This document shows positions 46,368-58,053 of a DNA stretch of 64,000 nucleotides, one piece after another. The number at the start of each line of letters is the position of its first letter. Position 1 is the stretch's first letter. The position numbers and the translations under genes are program-made. Under the pieces are notes generated by a model, which saw only the letters and a program-made list of their open reading frames with translations, did not search any database and was not told the DNA's origin. This DNA is from Spisula solida (taxonomy: Eukaryota > Mollusca > Bivalvia > Venerida > Mactridae): contig OX365947.1 of NCBI GenBank assembly GCA_947247005.1, positions 30,274,760 through 30,338,759 on the forward strand. The letters are read 5' to 3'.

Positions 46368-46475
46368 CTGTAAATATACAACCACACAGATCAGTATGTA
46401 TATACAGAAATACATCAATCAAAATAGCAACCTGATCAATAGCAGTTACCTCATCAAAGTTAAAATAGAATCAGC

Positions 46476-46807
46476 AATTACTAGAGCCTGTTGCCTAAAT
46501 AAAGGGCTACCAAGCGCTCGATAGCGCTATATATGCTAGGAAACGGCCTGCTTCAAAATATCGCTATGTAGCGGACGAAGCTAAAAATTTATATGCTACC
46601 TGTGAGAGCTCTCAGATAGGAGACCATTGCACAGCAAAGCACTACTGAATCGGTCTGTTGCACAAGCGCTCGCCTAGCAAAGGGCTAAGAAACGGTGTAC
46701 TATCGGCAAGCACTGCTAGCTGGTAGCATGCCAATGCGTAGACATAGTACAGCGCTCGATAGCGCTTGTTGGTACTATTTTGGTTAGGCAACGGACTCCT
46801 GGTAATT
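46476..46807. mobile_element. Fold-back element with AGCGCTCGATAGCGCT ends
   Basis: Left AATTACTAGAGCCTGTTGCC..AAGCGCTCGATAGCGCT mirrors right AGCGCTCGATAGCGCTTGTT..GGCAACGGACTCCTGGTAATT. The middle also repeats GCGCTCG and GCTAG motifs; richer in GC than its surroundings. Confidence 0.75.
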
Positions 46808-47753
46808 GAATTATACCCAACAGTATATGTCTATAAAATATATATGCTACTTAATATTCATGGATTAAAAGCATATTACTTGTAGCCACCCCCTTCTATT
46901 CTGAATGAAATATTGGTAACAAAAATTATACTGGGACTGCAAATGAATTATATACAAGACTTGAACAATCATTTGTGCCACAAGAATTTCATTATCACAG
47001 ATATAATGGACTGGGTATGAACACTTAATGGAGATAAGGAAGACTGTATCCGACATGTTAATGGCTTGGAGAGGCACGAAGAAATGATGAATTACAGTAC
47101 ATACAATAATATACACATTGTTACATTATCCCTAATATTCTGTAAACACAATGGGATAGGTAATAATAACAATATGATAGTCTGCCGATGATAACACTGA
47201 GCCAATGCATTTTTGATGTTCATTTTTGTTCAATCTTGTACATATTCAATTTTAATCATATTCTCTTTAAATATACACTGACAACAAGCGGTCGGTCGAC
47301 CACACAGTGTTTATATAATGCATGTTTATTTATCAATAAGTCTAGAGTTATCAGTGGTGAGCTATAGCATAGTTTCTGTGATTATTTTTATTAATTCTAT
47401 AAAGTTTATAATACAATGTAGTAATTGTGACAGCTTTATCTATATGGATTTATAATGTATGTGCATTTAGCATTAAATTAAAATTGCATGTCTTGTAGCA
47501 TTGATGGAATATACTAGCTTCCATACAGCAGAACATGCCAGACAATAATGTGCATTGTACGCCTATGTACGCCTATGTACGCCCATTAAGTTTCATTAAA
47601 TTATTATTATTGTTGTTCTTTACAATTCAATATATGAAAAGTTGTTCATATGTATTCATATGTATTTTGCGCTGCATTTACTATGTAACGTCTTTTGGCG
47701 CCACCGCGTTATTATGCATGACGTTACGTCATCATTGTTTTTGTATATAATAA

Positions 47754-47800
47754 TCATTACCTGAAGAAGCCTTCTGGGCGAAACGTTGTAGTCTAATGAA
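47754..47800 (+). other. CCTGAAGAAGCC..GGGCGAAACG motif
   Basis: ACCTGAAGAAGCCTTCTGGG then CGAAACGTTGTAGTC. This motif accompanies retroelement fragments in many animals and superficially resembles a hammerhead core (CUGANGA..GAAA). No reverse-transcriptase frame nearby. Confidence 0.35.
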
Positions 47801-48263
47801 TATACATTAAATGTTATTCGTGTTTGGTGGTTTCTCTCTATCTTCGATATTAGTTGATATCGAAATATATAGATATAGTCCAATCAGGATATAAATCCAG
47901 TGACGCAGCGGTCGAGTCCACTATAACGGTGTAAAACCGATTATAAAGGCTATACTGTACAAACAACTATAATTTCAATGCTAAACTAACATATTAAACT
48001 TCGCTCCACCTGTTTTGACAATGGTTGCGATTTTTTGTGTACACATAAACTGCAACGTCACTGTCACAGTATCCTAACTGGACTATAATATTAAGATACT
48101 CATTGTACACATAAAGTTATACAGATGGAGGTAAGTAGGTCCTTCTATGTGTCCTAAATGCTCCTTAGAGGAGCACTACAACTGTGATATAATAAACCTC
48201 AATTCAAAATTGGAGTAGTAACAATATTATACTTCAAAAAAATTGTTCCTCGTGCTTATATCG

Positions 48264-48506
48264 CTGGCTTAGAATGAAAAGGTCGTAAGTGCTACATATA
48301 AGACACATGCATGTTTGAAATCTGCATCACGAGGTGCTCCTTATGAGCCTATTTCCATGAAAATCGGAACTAGTATTGTTGACCAAACCGAAGTTTAAAA
48401 AGTTTGTTTGTCCGTATTAAAGGTAAAGAGTAGTTTTTAGACAGTTTTTTCTTGTTTTTTTTCAAAATATCGTTTTTTTACTTACGACCTTCTAATTCTA
48501 AGCCAG
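48264..48506. mobile_element. CTGGCTTAGAATG MITE, copy 2
   Basis: 243 bp with the same ends; flanked by ATATCG and CGATAT, which extends the palindrome. Shared core TTGACCAAAC..GAAGTT and TTTTTTCTTGTTTT. Confidence 0.85.
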
Positions 48507-48887
48507 CGATATATGTGCTTTATCTTAGTATTTATAATATCACAACAATTATCAAGGTACTTAATTACTGGTATTAATTACAAACCTCATGCAAACCTGA
48601 TGCAACTGAATGCAAAATAATTGATTCATGAAATAATACCAGAATACTGCCAGATTATGCTTCCAGACTACTAGGGCAGCTTTATACCAGGCATGATGTG
48701 TAAGTGTAATAGGTTAGTGCCAGTATGAGTGAGTGAGATGGCGTCATTATAACAAGTCCAAATCAATGATTGCAGATACTACCGGTAATTACTTATACAG
48801 CTTTTACATCTGTAAGTCTGCCTATCATATAAAACTATCTTCTATTGCACCCATTTATATTATACTGTATGTTAATAAGTACATTTT

Positions 48888-49081
48888 CAGGGGTTTCACT
48901 AGCCACTGAATCTGAAGGGTCACTTTGATACTTTTGACTAAATTTTACCATTTAATATGGCAAAATACCCACAATTTAAAGAGAAAATGACCCTTCCAAA
49001 CAAAATCTTAAGGGTCAAAATGGGGCATTTTGGAAATTTCAAGGATCAAAATCCCTACTACCAAGTCAAATGGAACCCCTG
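48888..49081. mobile_element. CAGGGGTTTCA MITE, copy 2
   Basis: Ends CAGGGGTTTCACT and ATGGAACCCCTG, 194 bp, internal AATGACCCTT..AAGGGTCAAAAT arms. Flanks ATTTT / ATTTA. Confidence 0.7.
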
Positions 49082-49177
49082 ATTTAAGGTCTATGATAAA
49101 AGATTGATTGATTTCTCTGACATAACGTATGAGCATTGCACCCCATCAGTAGTGTCCTTTAGCACTGAGTGCTGTTC

Positions 49178-49405
49178 CTAGCTCTTTCCCAATAGACTCC
49201 TTAGTTCTTTAACATTCCCGGTGTATAATTATAACACCGATACACGTGGGACTACCTCTGGGTTTCCAACCGGTTTGCCTCTAGTTGGGAGGGAAACACT
49301 GAAAAGTGTCCTGAAATTTCCAGCCCCCACCCCCAGCCAAGATTTGAGCCTGGGACCTCTGGATTGGTAATCGAGAGCGCTAACCACTCGGCCACCTTTC
49401 CACCC
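49178..49405 (-). mobile_element. tRNA-headed SINE, family 1 copy B
   Basis: Minus strand: GGTGGCCGAGTGGTTAGCGC (A-box), CAGGCTCAAATCTTGG (degraded B-box), then the body shared with 22401-22620 (AGTGTTTCCCTCCCAACTAG, CGGTTGGAAACCCAGAGGTA). Confidence 0.8.
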
Positions 49406-49897
49406 TTGCAAGTCAAATGATTTCAGAAGCCAAGATTTGTATAGTTGGCCTTACTGTGGAAATCTCACGATCCAAGATGATAATAATTCCTACACAACAG
49501 GTTTTTGGCATCATGTTTTATCGTATAATTTGAAGAATTACATTTATCTATTCTTAGCTGTGCATCAATTATTTGCATGTAACATTTCTAATTCTACCTA
49601 TAACATGTAACATTTTCTGACGTAAATTCAAATGCTAAGAACCTGTATCATTTTTGAAGGCAGTTTACTTAGTCTAACATTTTTGGATAATTGAATCAAT
49701 TTATAATGATTGTAGTCAGGGGCAGAAGTCAGACAGGCAAGACTTTGGATGCAGGATGCCAACTGATGCACTGCTAGGGGCTTTCTGACTTGATGCTTTC
49801 CAACTGGCATGTCTTATAAGCCAGCATTAATCACATTGGTGACCCTCTGAATCTGATCAGTGGTTAAGTTGGCTTCTGACTGGTGGTAGTACTGACT

Positions 49898-50262
49898 GAT
49901 GGACCTTAGACAGACTGGTCTACATCCAACTTCAAGTGATGGACCTGAGACAGACTGGTCTACATTCAACTTCAAGTGATGGACCTGAGACAGACTGGTC
50001 TACATCCAACTTCAAGTGATGGACCTGAGACAGACTGGTCTACATCCAACTTCAAGTGATGGACCTGAGACAGAGTGGTCTACATCCAACTTCAAGTGAT
50101 GGACCTGAGACAGACTGGTCTACATCCAACTTCAAGTGATGGACCTGAGACAGACTGGTCTACATCCAACTTCAAGTGATGGACCTGAGACAGACTGGTC
50201 TACATCCAACTTCAAGTGATGGACCTGAGACAAGACAGACTGGTCTACATCCAACTTCAAGT
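49898..50262. repeat. 40-bp minisatellite, nine copies
   Basis: Unit GATGGACCTGAGACAGACTG then GTCTACATCCAACTTCAAGT, nearly identical between copies; the last has a 5-bp insertion (CAAGA). Confidence 0.93.
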
Positions 50263-50929
50263 GGTGATTCAGGATATGTTATGGTGGAAATGCAGGTGTG
50301 CATTTAGATTCATGTAGCAGTTTAAAATCATATTGTTCATTTGCATAAAATATCTCCTAGTAAACAGTAAAAATCGTGAAAGCTCGGCAATTTCTGTTTG
50401 TCTCTGGTAAATACTATTGCAACGATAAAGGCCAAGGGGATCAGAATGAACATACAATACTATTATATAAACAGCACAATATACCAGGAGAAGATGGAGC
50501 ATAGAAGTACAGAGGAATAGCTGTAACATACCGATACATACCCCAGCAATGATTACACAAATATATACCACATAGCATTATACAGGTAAATCATATAACC
50601 AGTCATTTAGAAGCTAACTTCCATTCTTTGAATAGTTGGTATGTAAAACCAGAACATAATTAAGATATTCAGAAAATGTAGGCAGGTGTTTTCAGGATAA
50701 TTATAACAGAAAGTTTCTCACAGTCATTGTACAAATCATCAATTAAATAACAAATACTGGAATATCCTAGTTGAGTACCGAATGTTTATACTTTGCAGCT
50801 TTTTATTTTTACTGCCTGGGTGGGTGAATCATAAATCAAAACTTTTGTTGGAGAACTGTTATTGCTCATTAACAACATTTCTCTAAAATATACAAAATGC
50901 CAGTAAATTGATCTATAATTGTAGGAAGC

Positions 50930-51060
50930 CGTTGAAGTGGTATAGAGGTAAGACACGCCCCTTGGGATCGAGAGGTCCCGGAACTTGCCACCACTAAATT
51001 TCTCTAAGCGAGAATACCCACAATGCTTCAGTTCACCGAGGTGTACGAATGGTTACCAGT
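50930..51060 (+). mobile_element. Possible tRNA-derived SINE fragment
   Basis: GAAGTGGTATAGAGGTAAGA resembles an A-box region and GAGAGGTCCCGGAACTTGCC a decayed B-box; then CGAGGTGTACGAATGGTTAC. Weak. Confidence 0.4.
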
Positions 51061-52670
51061 GACACAGTATCTCCCACAATGGAACAACTACTTGATATGC
51101 AGTCAAGGTCACATATTGGGGGTCAAAGGTTAAGAGGTAAGGTAAAAGTGGAAGTTCATGACCTTCTTAACTTTAGGCATGATTCTGTATGTTATATCAA
51201 TGAGAAGTATGCAGAATGTTACTTTCAATCAGATCAGCGCCAGGTTAAGGTCATATAATGGAGTAAAGGTCATATAGTAAAGGTCATTATTACCAGCCAG
51301 GTCATCTTTCAAGGAAACATATTTTTTATTGCAACAACCTCCAAGTTGGTATGTATTACTTACATATCCACATTTATTTATTGTTGTATAAATACATGTA
51401 GTGGGTATATGTATTTCATCCATATGTTTTACCTGTACGTTAAGTCAGCTCAAAACTGTATCTTATTGCATTATTTCTTATCACATTACCATTGAAACAA
51501 ATGTGTCTGGAACAATGGTACCGGTATCTATGATAAGTATGCAAAACCTTCCACTCAACTACAATCTTTAAGTTACCTATACATGTTGGATACTATGATA
51601 GATTTAAGTATGATAGAGATTTTCCAGTAGAGTATTATAGTACACTCACACCTGTGTTACAATGGATGAAAGTTAGCATGGCAACCAGGAAGTAAAGGAA
51701 GGTCATGGATATGCCAAACTTTTATAGAGCATTAGCCAGACATGATGACTATGCATTTTGTAGAAGCCTTAGTAGCTGAAGAGTAATTCAAATAACTTGA
51801 AAGCAGTCAGCTTCCCAGCTTCAAAGAATTTATATAAAGATGATAACACCCACAAAGCAACATAAAATATACAGTAGACCAGTTTACTTTCGGGAATACA
51901 AACTTTCGCATTTTGCCAATCGTCAGCATAGTTGCAACTACAAAGTTTCGCGTTTTTAAGTTTCCCGCAAGGTGTTTTTAGAACTTTCTCGGCGACTTAA
52001 TTTTGTGAAATTCTACCACTCACGAACTCTGCGAAACTAAATGGCACAAAATAATTTCTTGCTTTACAGTAACCTTTTTTATGTTTTATTAATCAATTTG
52101 TGATAGAACATTGTTACAACTCTGATATCACACTAACTTGGCTCGTTCTTGAAACAAGATAAATATCATCAAAACACATTCATCAAATCTCCTATAAATA
52201 TGTGAACACTTTTAATCATTATCAATAACTTCTCTGAAAATTTCCACTCTAAATGTGATGAAAATTAAAATAAATCATGATAGATTTTAAGGCAAACAGA
52301 AGGTTATATTCATTTCTCAGACAGGTACCAATTCAAGATACTTATAGTGTTTTAATAGTATGCCTCAATGACAAATTCACCGAAAACTATAAATTCAAGG
52401 TTTGATTAATTACATGGGTTGAACATGGACATTTCATGAAAGCTTTAAGGTACTTCAAACAAGGACTATAACCCTGCTAAAACTTATATTGTGCACAACT
52501 TAAATACCTGCATAGTTTGGCCATAGATTAATTATACCTTTGGTGAAACTGTGACACAAATAGAAATGTCAACTTAAAACCATCCTCCAGTGCTAGGCCC
52601 ACCCCATTCTGACCAAAGCCGTGACCTGATCCAATAACCAGGATTTTACCTTGGAGTCCTCCCTTATTAT
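51061..52670. other. Intron stretch with MITE remnant
   Basis: No exon recognised. The part 51874-52073 (TTTCGGGAATACAAACTTTCG and similar) looks like an old member of the CACGAAA MITE group. Confidence 0.4.
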
Positions 52671-52673
52671 TTA

Positions 52674-52896
52674 CAGGGGTGTCAACAGTGCCAAATTAAA
52701 AATCAGATAAAATCTTATGCGGCCGAAACATTTTTGCCAAACAAGAGGTCTTCAATGACATTGTTTCCATAATTAACTCAGTTTGTATTAAGTAAAATCC
52801 TTCAGAGCAGATTAAAATTATCATAACTTTGTCATTTCTTGAGGCATTTTCATCAAATAGCTTTTATTTTGGTCAGACTAAGCCATAGCTCTTTCA
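52674..52896. mobile_element. CAGGGGTGTCA MITE, copy 4, right end lost
   Basis: Left end and core present; similarity stops near CTCTTTCAGAGC and no TTGACACCCCTG follows. Confidence 0.65.
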
Positions 52897-53392
52897 GAGC
52901 TCTTTAATGCCTGTTTTGACAGATCATAAACAAACAAAATCTCAGGTATTCATTAATACAACAAATTCATTGTCAATAAATTTATGCTGAATCATTGCTT
53001 CATCCCATAATCATGGCAGAATGTACTGCAATGATGTATCATAGCGCCATCTATTGGGAAATAATGTTTTAATAATAATTTATGTGGTGGAAATTATTAG
53101 AATATAAGTGGTTAATAGCAGTATCTATTATTTATTAATATAAATATCACATCATGATTTTATACTAGGTAAAACACAATGCAGCCTTTAAATATCTCAT
53201 TAAGTTTAATACCAATTAAAGTTTATACAGATTATAATAATGCTTATGATATGAGAAGCCAAGGACTTGAAAACAATTTTAATGGTTGTTTTTATAAATA
53301 CATCCTATCATGATTATTGTTTTTGCAATAATTTTAGTTTTGTTGGATAATCGTATGATCAATTTCACTGCGGTATTATATTGTACACTTAG

Positions 53393-53575
53393 GTACGGCA
53401 AGTTAAACTCGATAGCCGAGGGGTTGAGCATTCGCCTCGAGTGTGGGAGGTCTCGGGTTCGCTCCCAGGCCACATCATACCAAAGACTTAATAAAATGGT
53501 ATCAGAAATTCCCTTGCCCGACTCTGAGCAAAATTGGGAAACTGGCTTCTCTTCTTTCATACCCTTGGGCGATCA
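53393..53575 (+). mobile_element. tRNA-headed SINE, family 2
   Basis: GATAGCCGAGGGGTTGAGCA (A-box region) and GTCTCGGGTTCGCTCCCAGG (B-box) head a roughly 180-bp element ending near TTCATACCCTTGGGCGATCA. It lies 93 bp past the donor... side of the upstream intron, that is, 53393-53575 is in the intron following exon 53668-53787. Not a functional tRNA: the acceptor stem does not close. Confidence 0.7.
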
Positions 53576-53667
53576 GGTATAAATTAGTATAAACAGACAC
53601 TACAAGATCATACCTGACTTTTCTCTTGTTCCCTGTTCAATATTATAGAAAGAAAACAAATTGTTAC

Positions 53668-53787
53668 CTGTCCTCGAAGTCTGAGAACAGTCACTGTAAG
53701 ATTCGTCAACTTGACCCCATCATGAGTCTGCTGGGAGGCAAACACAGCGAACGAAAGATCACGGGAGTCTACACGACAATTCACAAT
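53668..53787 (-). CDS. C2CD2L-like: C2CD2/TMEM24-like gene, SMP-domain exon 2
   Basis: Exon of 120 bp, 40 codons, phase 0/0 (residues 33-72 of the partial protein). It opens IVNCRVDSRDLSFAVFASQQ and ends TVTVLRLRGQ. Acceptor is TTTACAG|ATT, donor CAG|GTAACA. Alternating hydrophobic residues with a QQT..G.KLTNLTVTV run fit the beta strands of an SMP/TULIP lipid-binding fold. It joins exon 1 without a frame change. The intervening 3.15-kb intron holds a 780-bp hAT-type element and a 155-bp MITE. Confidence 0.8.
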
Positions 53788-54754
53788 CTGTAAAGGAACA
53801 GAGCATTTTTTAAAATTACAGAGGAAATATACTAGAAATCAAATCATTAACTTAATATTTTTATCACAGGCGGTCATGCATTTCCAGTCATGTAAGTGTT
53901 GATAAGCAATGAGAGTCAAAAATGGTTCTTGTTTATTTTAGAATATTGTAACACGTGTGTGACGTAACACAAAGTATATATCAACTTGCATTTAACATTA
54001 CTGAAAAAAGCAATGAACATTCCATATGTTAAGATTTATATAGAAAGGGAAGGAACTCTTTAATAATCACTCTGTATATAATAAATTATGATGATAGTCA
54101 TCATAACTAAGCAATCTGCACGAAAGACTTCAAAGTACACTGAAGGTCATATTGCACAGGTATAAAACGCCTCATTAGTAGCATGGAAAAAATACAATCA
54201 CAAATGTCAGATTTCAAAGGTATTAATTAATTTACTTTTTTAATTAAGTCATTAGTTACAGTCTCATGGTAATTGTTGTTAACGCAGATGAAATAAATGC
54301 AAGATAATCAGGTCTTAAAGAGAACACCGTGGATTTACATACAAATTAGTCTCATGATGCAATAAAAGTTGCATGTTATTAATATGAAAGTCAACGTAAA
54401 ATATTTTCTTGATGTACATGTAGAATGGAGTGTACTTAATGCTAACCCTTTAATCTACACCCTTGTTATCCAGATAAACTAACATAACTGGAAAACCCAA
54501 CATGGCGGATGTATGTTTTGGTATAGGAGAGATCACCATATTCATATGCAAAATGCCCACCAGCAATCTATTGGATGAATGAACAATAAAAACCTGTCAT
54601 TCACCAATAACTAGCTCAGGTGGTATGAAAACCATGATCTCTCCTATAAATCTCATTTTCGGCCAATTTGTCTAATTTCTACTGGTTTAATAACCTTCTG
54701 ATGCTGCATAAAGACAGAATGGTGAGTTGCCTTCATGAAACTGAAACTATTTTA

Positions 54755-55534
54755 TAGGGATGGCAACGAGTACCCGAGTACTCGAGTACTCGTTCAAAGG
54801 TCCGATTATCGAATATCAAAATCAGTATTCGAGTACTCGGTAAAAAATAAAAATAATAATTGTTAATCCTGTATTGTACAGAACGTGTCCAAGTCTTATC
54901 TGGTCTACTAAAATTACAATTAACAAAGTGTCATCAATCGCCGCTACGAGGTCACTAATTGCAAGCAAAACACATGCAGACCTGTCTGAATCATCGTCTA
55001 TTGGTTTGTTTATGACACGTAGCTTGGGGTTCTTTTGTTGACATCAATCCGAGTGATTGTCATCGATCTTTAATTGGCAGTTATTGTTAAATGTTTATTG
55101 GGTGTGATAATCGATTATGAAATTAATAAAATATTACTTTAAATTATATTCGTTCTCACGAGTGTATGAATGAACGATAACTGGACTGCGTCACGCCGTG
55201 TAAATATTACTATGTCACCGGTTGATAAGAGTATTCCCCCTTAGCTGTTAATTTATTATTCGATTTTCTAGCGTTATTGACTATAACTTATACTGCATTT
55301 ACACTTATATTTATAGTCTTTTTGTTTCAACATTCTTCTACCGATATAGATTTGACCATCAACTGAACAGAATGGACAGGCATACATGATGTTCTATTTG
55401 AAGTTGAACACGCACATTTGCAGTACAACATTTCTGTGTCCAAAATATCATTCACATTTATAGTTTTCCGAGTACTCGATCGGAGAAATGACCGAGTACC
55501 CGAGTACCGATTTTAGTACTTGTTGCCATCTCTA
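54755..55534. mobile_element. Non-autonomous hAT element (780 bp) with perfect 8-bp target duplication
   Basis: Ends TAGGGATGGCAACGAGTAC and GTACTTGTTGCCATCTCTA; CTATTTTA flanks both ends (54747-54754, 55535-55542). The 8-bp duplication and the GGGATGGCAAC terminus fit the hAT superfamily. Subterminal GAGTACTCG repeats occur on both sides. No transposase frame. Confidence 0.88.
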
Positions 55535-55752
55535 CTATTTTACTGTATTTTTGTGAATATCATACACAAATGTTGAACATTTTGAAAACTGAATGTTGGA
55601 TTTATTTGAAAGTTAATCAAATATATTACTAGGTTTTTTTGAGGGTTGAAATTCACATGAGATCCACAATTGAAAAACGAGATTTGGTCATGTACTGGTT
55701 ACTACTGGTGATATTTTCACAGTAAAACAAGTTGTTTTATCAGATGTTAAAT

Positions 55753-55907
55753 CAGGGCTCGACACTAACACTTGTCCGCTGGTCCGAGACCAGTGAAAAT
55801 CCAGAAGGACCAGTGAAAATTCTGGAGGACCAGTAACTGTCCTATTTACAAATTTGGCGCTTTTGCCCTGTCGGACCAGTGGCCAAAATAGTTAGTGTCT
55901 AGGCCTG
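55753..55907. mobile_element. CAGGGCTCGACACTAAC MITE, copy 2
   Basis: 155 bp, near-identical to 26770-26923 including GAAGGACCAGTGAAAATTCT. Confidence 0.8.
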
Positions 55908-56937
55908 TGTTTTCTACTGACAAGGCTATTACCCAGGAACATCATTTCACCGGTACAAAGTAAGCTCAATAGTACAGGTAACCCCAAAAAGTGGTGCATT
56001 TTTAAAGTCTGTAAGTGTATATATTGCTTACATTTCCTTAATGATTTATCATCTCGCAAAACACACACACCTGAAACTTATAATTATTACCAGAAAAAAT
56101 CTGTTTTTTCACAAAAAAACCTCCAGCAGTGAGACATTAGTTAGATATAGTTATGTAACCTGTGGGGTATAATTATTCTGTATATAACATTCAGCTGGTA
56201 AATGAATGTATAGCATTATGTAGATTGATTCTCTGAACACACATATCCACACAAATATATCTCATCAATTTACTAAAACATGAAAGTAGTCATGGCAACT
56301 AAATTGAAATTCAAACCCTGCTTGGAATGAAATGATTGAAACTTTCGAAAGTATTAGTTCAAACCAGAAAATTTTACTTCTTTATTACATTGACACTGTG
56401 GCAACAGTGATGTATTGTAATAATTGTTGTAGGCAATTATCGACATAACCAAATATTGGATATGAATACACTGAACATTTTTGGCAACTAATACAGTATT
56501 AAATTAAAGGTAGGCATACTAGTACATTTTTTTTAATAAATTAGACAATGCAATTAGACAAGATCATATGCATTAGAACTTAGATGCTTCCAACTGCCTT
56601 CAGACCTGGAAAATGGTTCGAACCATCTATACTTATTAAAGAGATTCGTACTGTGTATTAGTATGTCATAATTCTGCTGTGGCCAAAAAATTTGTTTGAG
56701 ATTTAGAGCAAAACTGTTCCAAGTTCTACTGCATGCATGTACATTCTTCCAGGGTTGCTATATGACATGTTAGGGAGATCAAAATGACTCAATCAATTAA
56801 CAGAATACAGTTTTATTAGTGTTTTTATCCAAGACTTTTTTTGGCTTTTCTAGGTTTACATTTTTCAAGGACAATTTCCTGTTCTGTGAGACATGATTGT
56901 TTATGTGCATGTATTTCTATTATTAGATCAAACTTAC

Positions 56938-57033
56938 ATATATATCATCTGGTCCTGCTTCGTGTGTGACCTCCCCAAACTTTGGCGGCAAACTTCCAGA
57001 TTGAACCTTTTCGAATCGTAATTGCACGGGGCC
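56938..57033 (-). CDS. C2CD2L-like: C2CD2/TMEM24-like gene, SMP-domain exon (first recognised, 5' partial)
   Basis: Exon of 96 bp, 32 codons, phase 0 at both ends, starting GPVQLRFEKVQSGSL and ending PDDIY. The acceptor (pyrimidine-rich, TTTTCAG) and donor (TAT|GTAAGTT) are both good. It is the most 5' exon I can identify; the frame continues upstream, so the start codon, membrane anchor and first part of the SMP lipid-binding domain are missing. In the C2CD2/C2CD2L family the SMP domain forms a hydrophobic lipid-transfer groove on an ER-anchored protein at plasma-membrane contacts. Family assignment rests mainly on the downstream C2 domain and the overall order; this exon alone would be weak evidence. 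Residues are numbered from here (1-32) in later entries. Confidence 0.75.
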
Positions 57034-58053
57034 CTGAAAATAAAAAATAATATTTGAATAAATGATATCGCTATTCTGACAAATCTGAAGTAAAGCACCT
57101 GTTATCAAAATAATCAAACCCTATAAAACAACCATTTATCTATCTAAGGGAAACCTGTACTATACAACCATCTGTTGTAACTAAGCAATTGAGATAATTT
57201 TAAATACATTATCTGTATTAAACAGTCTCTTCCTTCAATAAGACACATTTGACTGTTTAATTAAAGAGGTTTCACTGTATACATACACTCTTTATAGACA
57301 ACACTCATTTTCTTGCAAAAATTTATGAAAATTATTATGTAAATATATTGTTATGTACCAATTTAAAGTCTTTCCTTTCAGAATTATATTAAATTTTGTT
57401 TATCCGACTGAGCATTTACCCACGATCATTGAGTCAAAAGGTGGCTGTAACGTGTCACTCGGCGCCAGTGGCAACCACAACACCAGTCTGTTACCCCCTC
57501 AGGTACCCATTTATACCTTCAGTTTTATTTAAATTCAACCCAAAAAAACAATTATTGGTAAATATATGAAGCTTATGTTTTTGAACCTGCACCAAGTAAT
57601 CTATATTGGTTAAATTCCCATCAGTTTGTCTTGATCTTATCAAAAATTCAAATTACCTGAAATATTTCTGCATGATAACTAAAAATACCTTCTGTTTTAA
57701 CTCTGGCACAAAGAAATTAATGAACAGCAGTTTTGTAATTAATATGACACAGTAACCATGGCAACAATAGGAAGGAATGGCATATTATCTTATGTGTTCA
57801 TGGATTCAATGTCAGTTTAAACCAATGTACTAAATAAATTGTGAGATTATATCATTCAAATATTACAAGCTTAAATAGGGGCGGGTGGGGAAGAAAGCGC
57901 CGAACTTAGTTTGATTGGTTTACAGGTGCGCCCATGGTTTATCATACAGCGCACAGCACTTTTTTTATGGTCTTTAAAAACAACGCGCTCATTCAAGTAC
58001 ATAGACTGAAATGCTAATTGTACATGTGAAAGCTATAGGTTTTATGAAAAAAA
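57034..58053. other. Inferred intron upstream of first recognised exon
   Basis: No coding stretch of compatible phase recognised. The gene's 5' exons are presumed beyond 64000. Confidence 0.4.

Noticed and set aside
53393..53480. Possible tRNA gene
   Set aside because: A- and B-box-like sequences are present, but the cloverleaf does not close and a SINE body follows.
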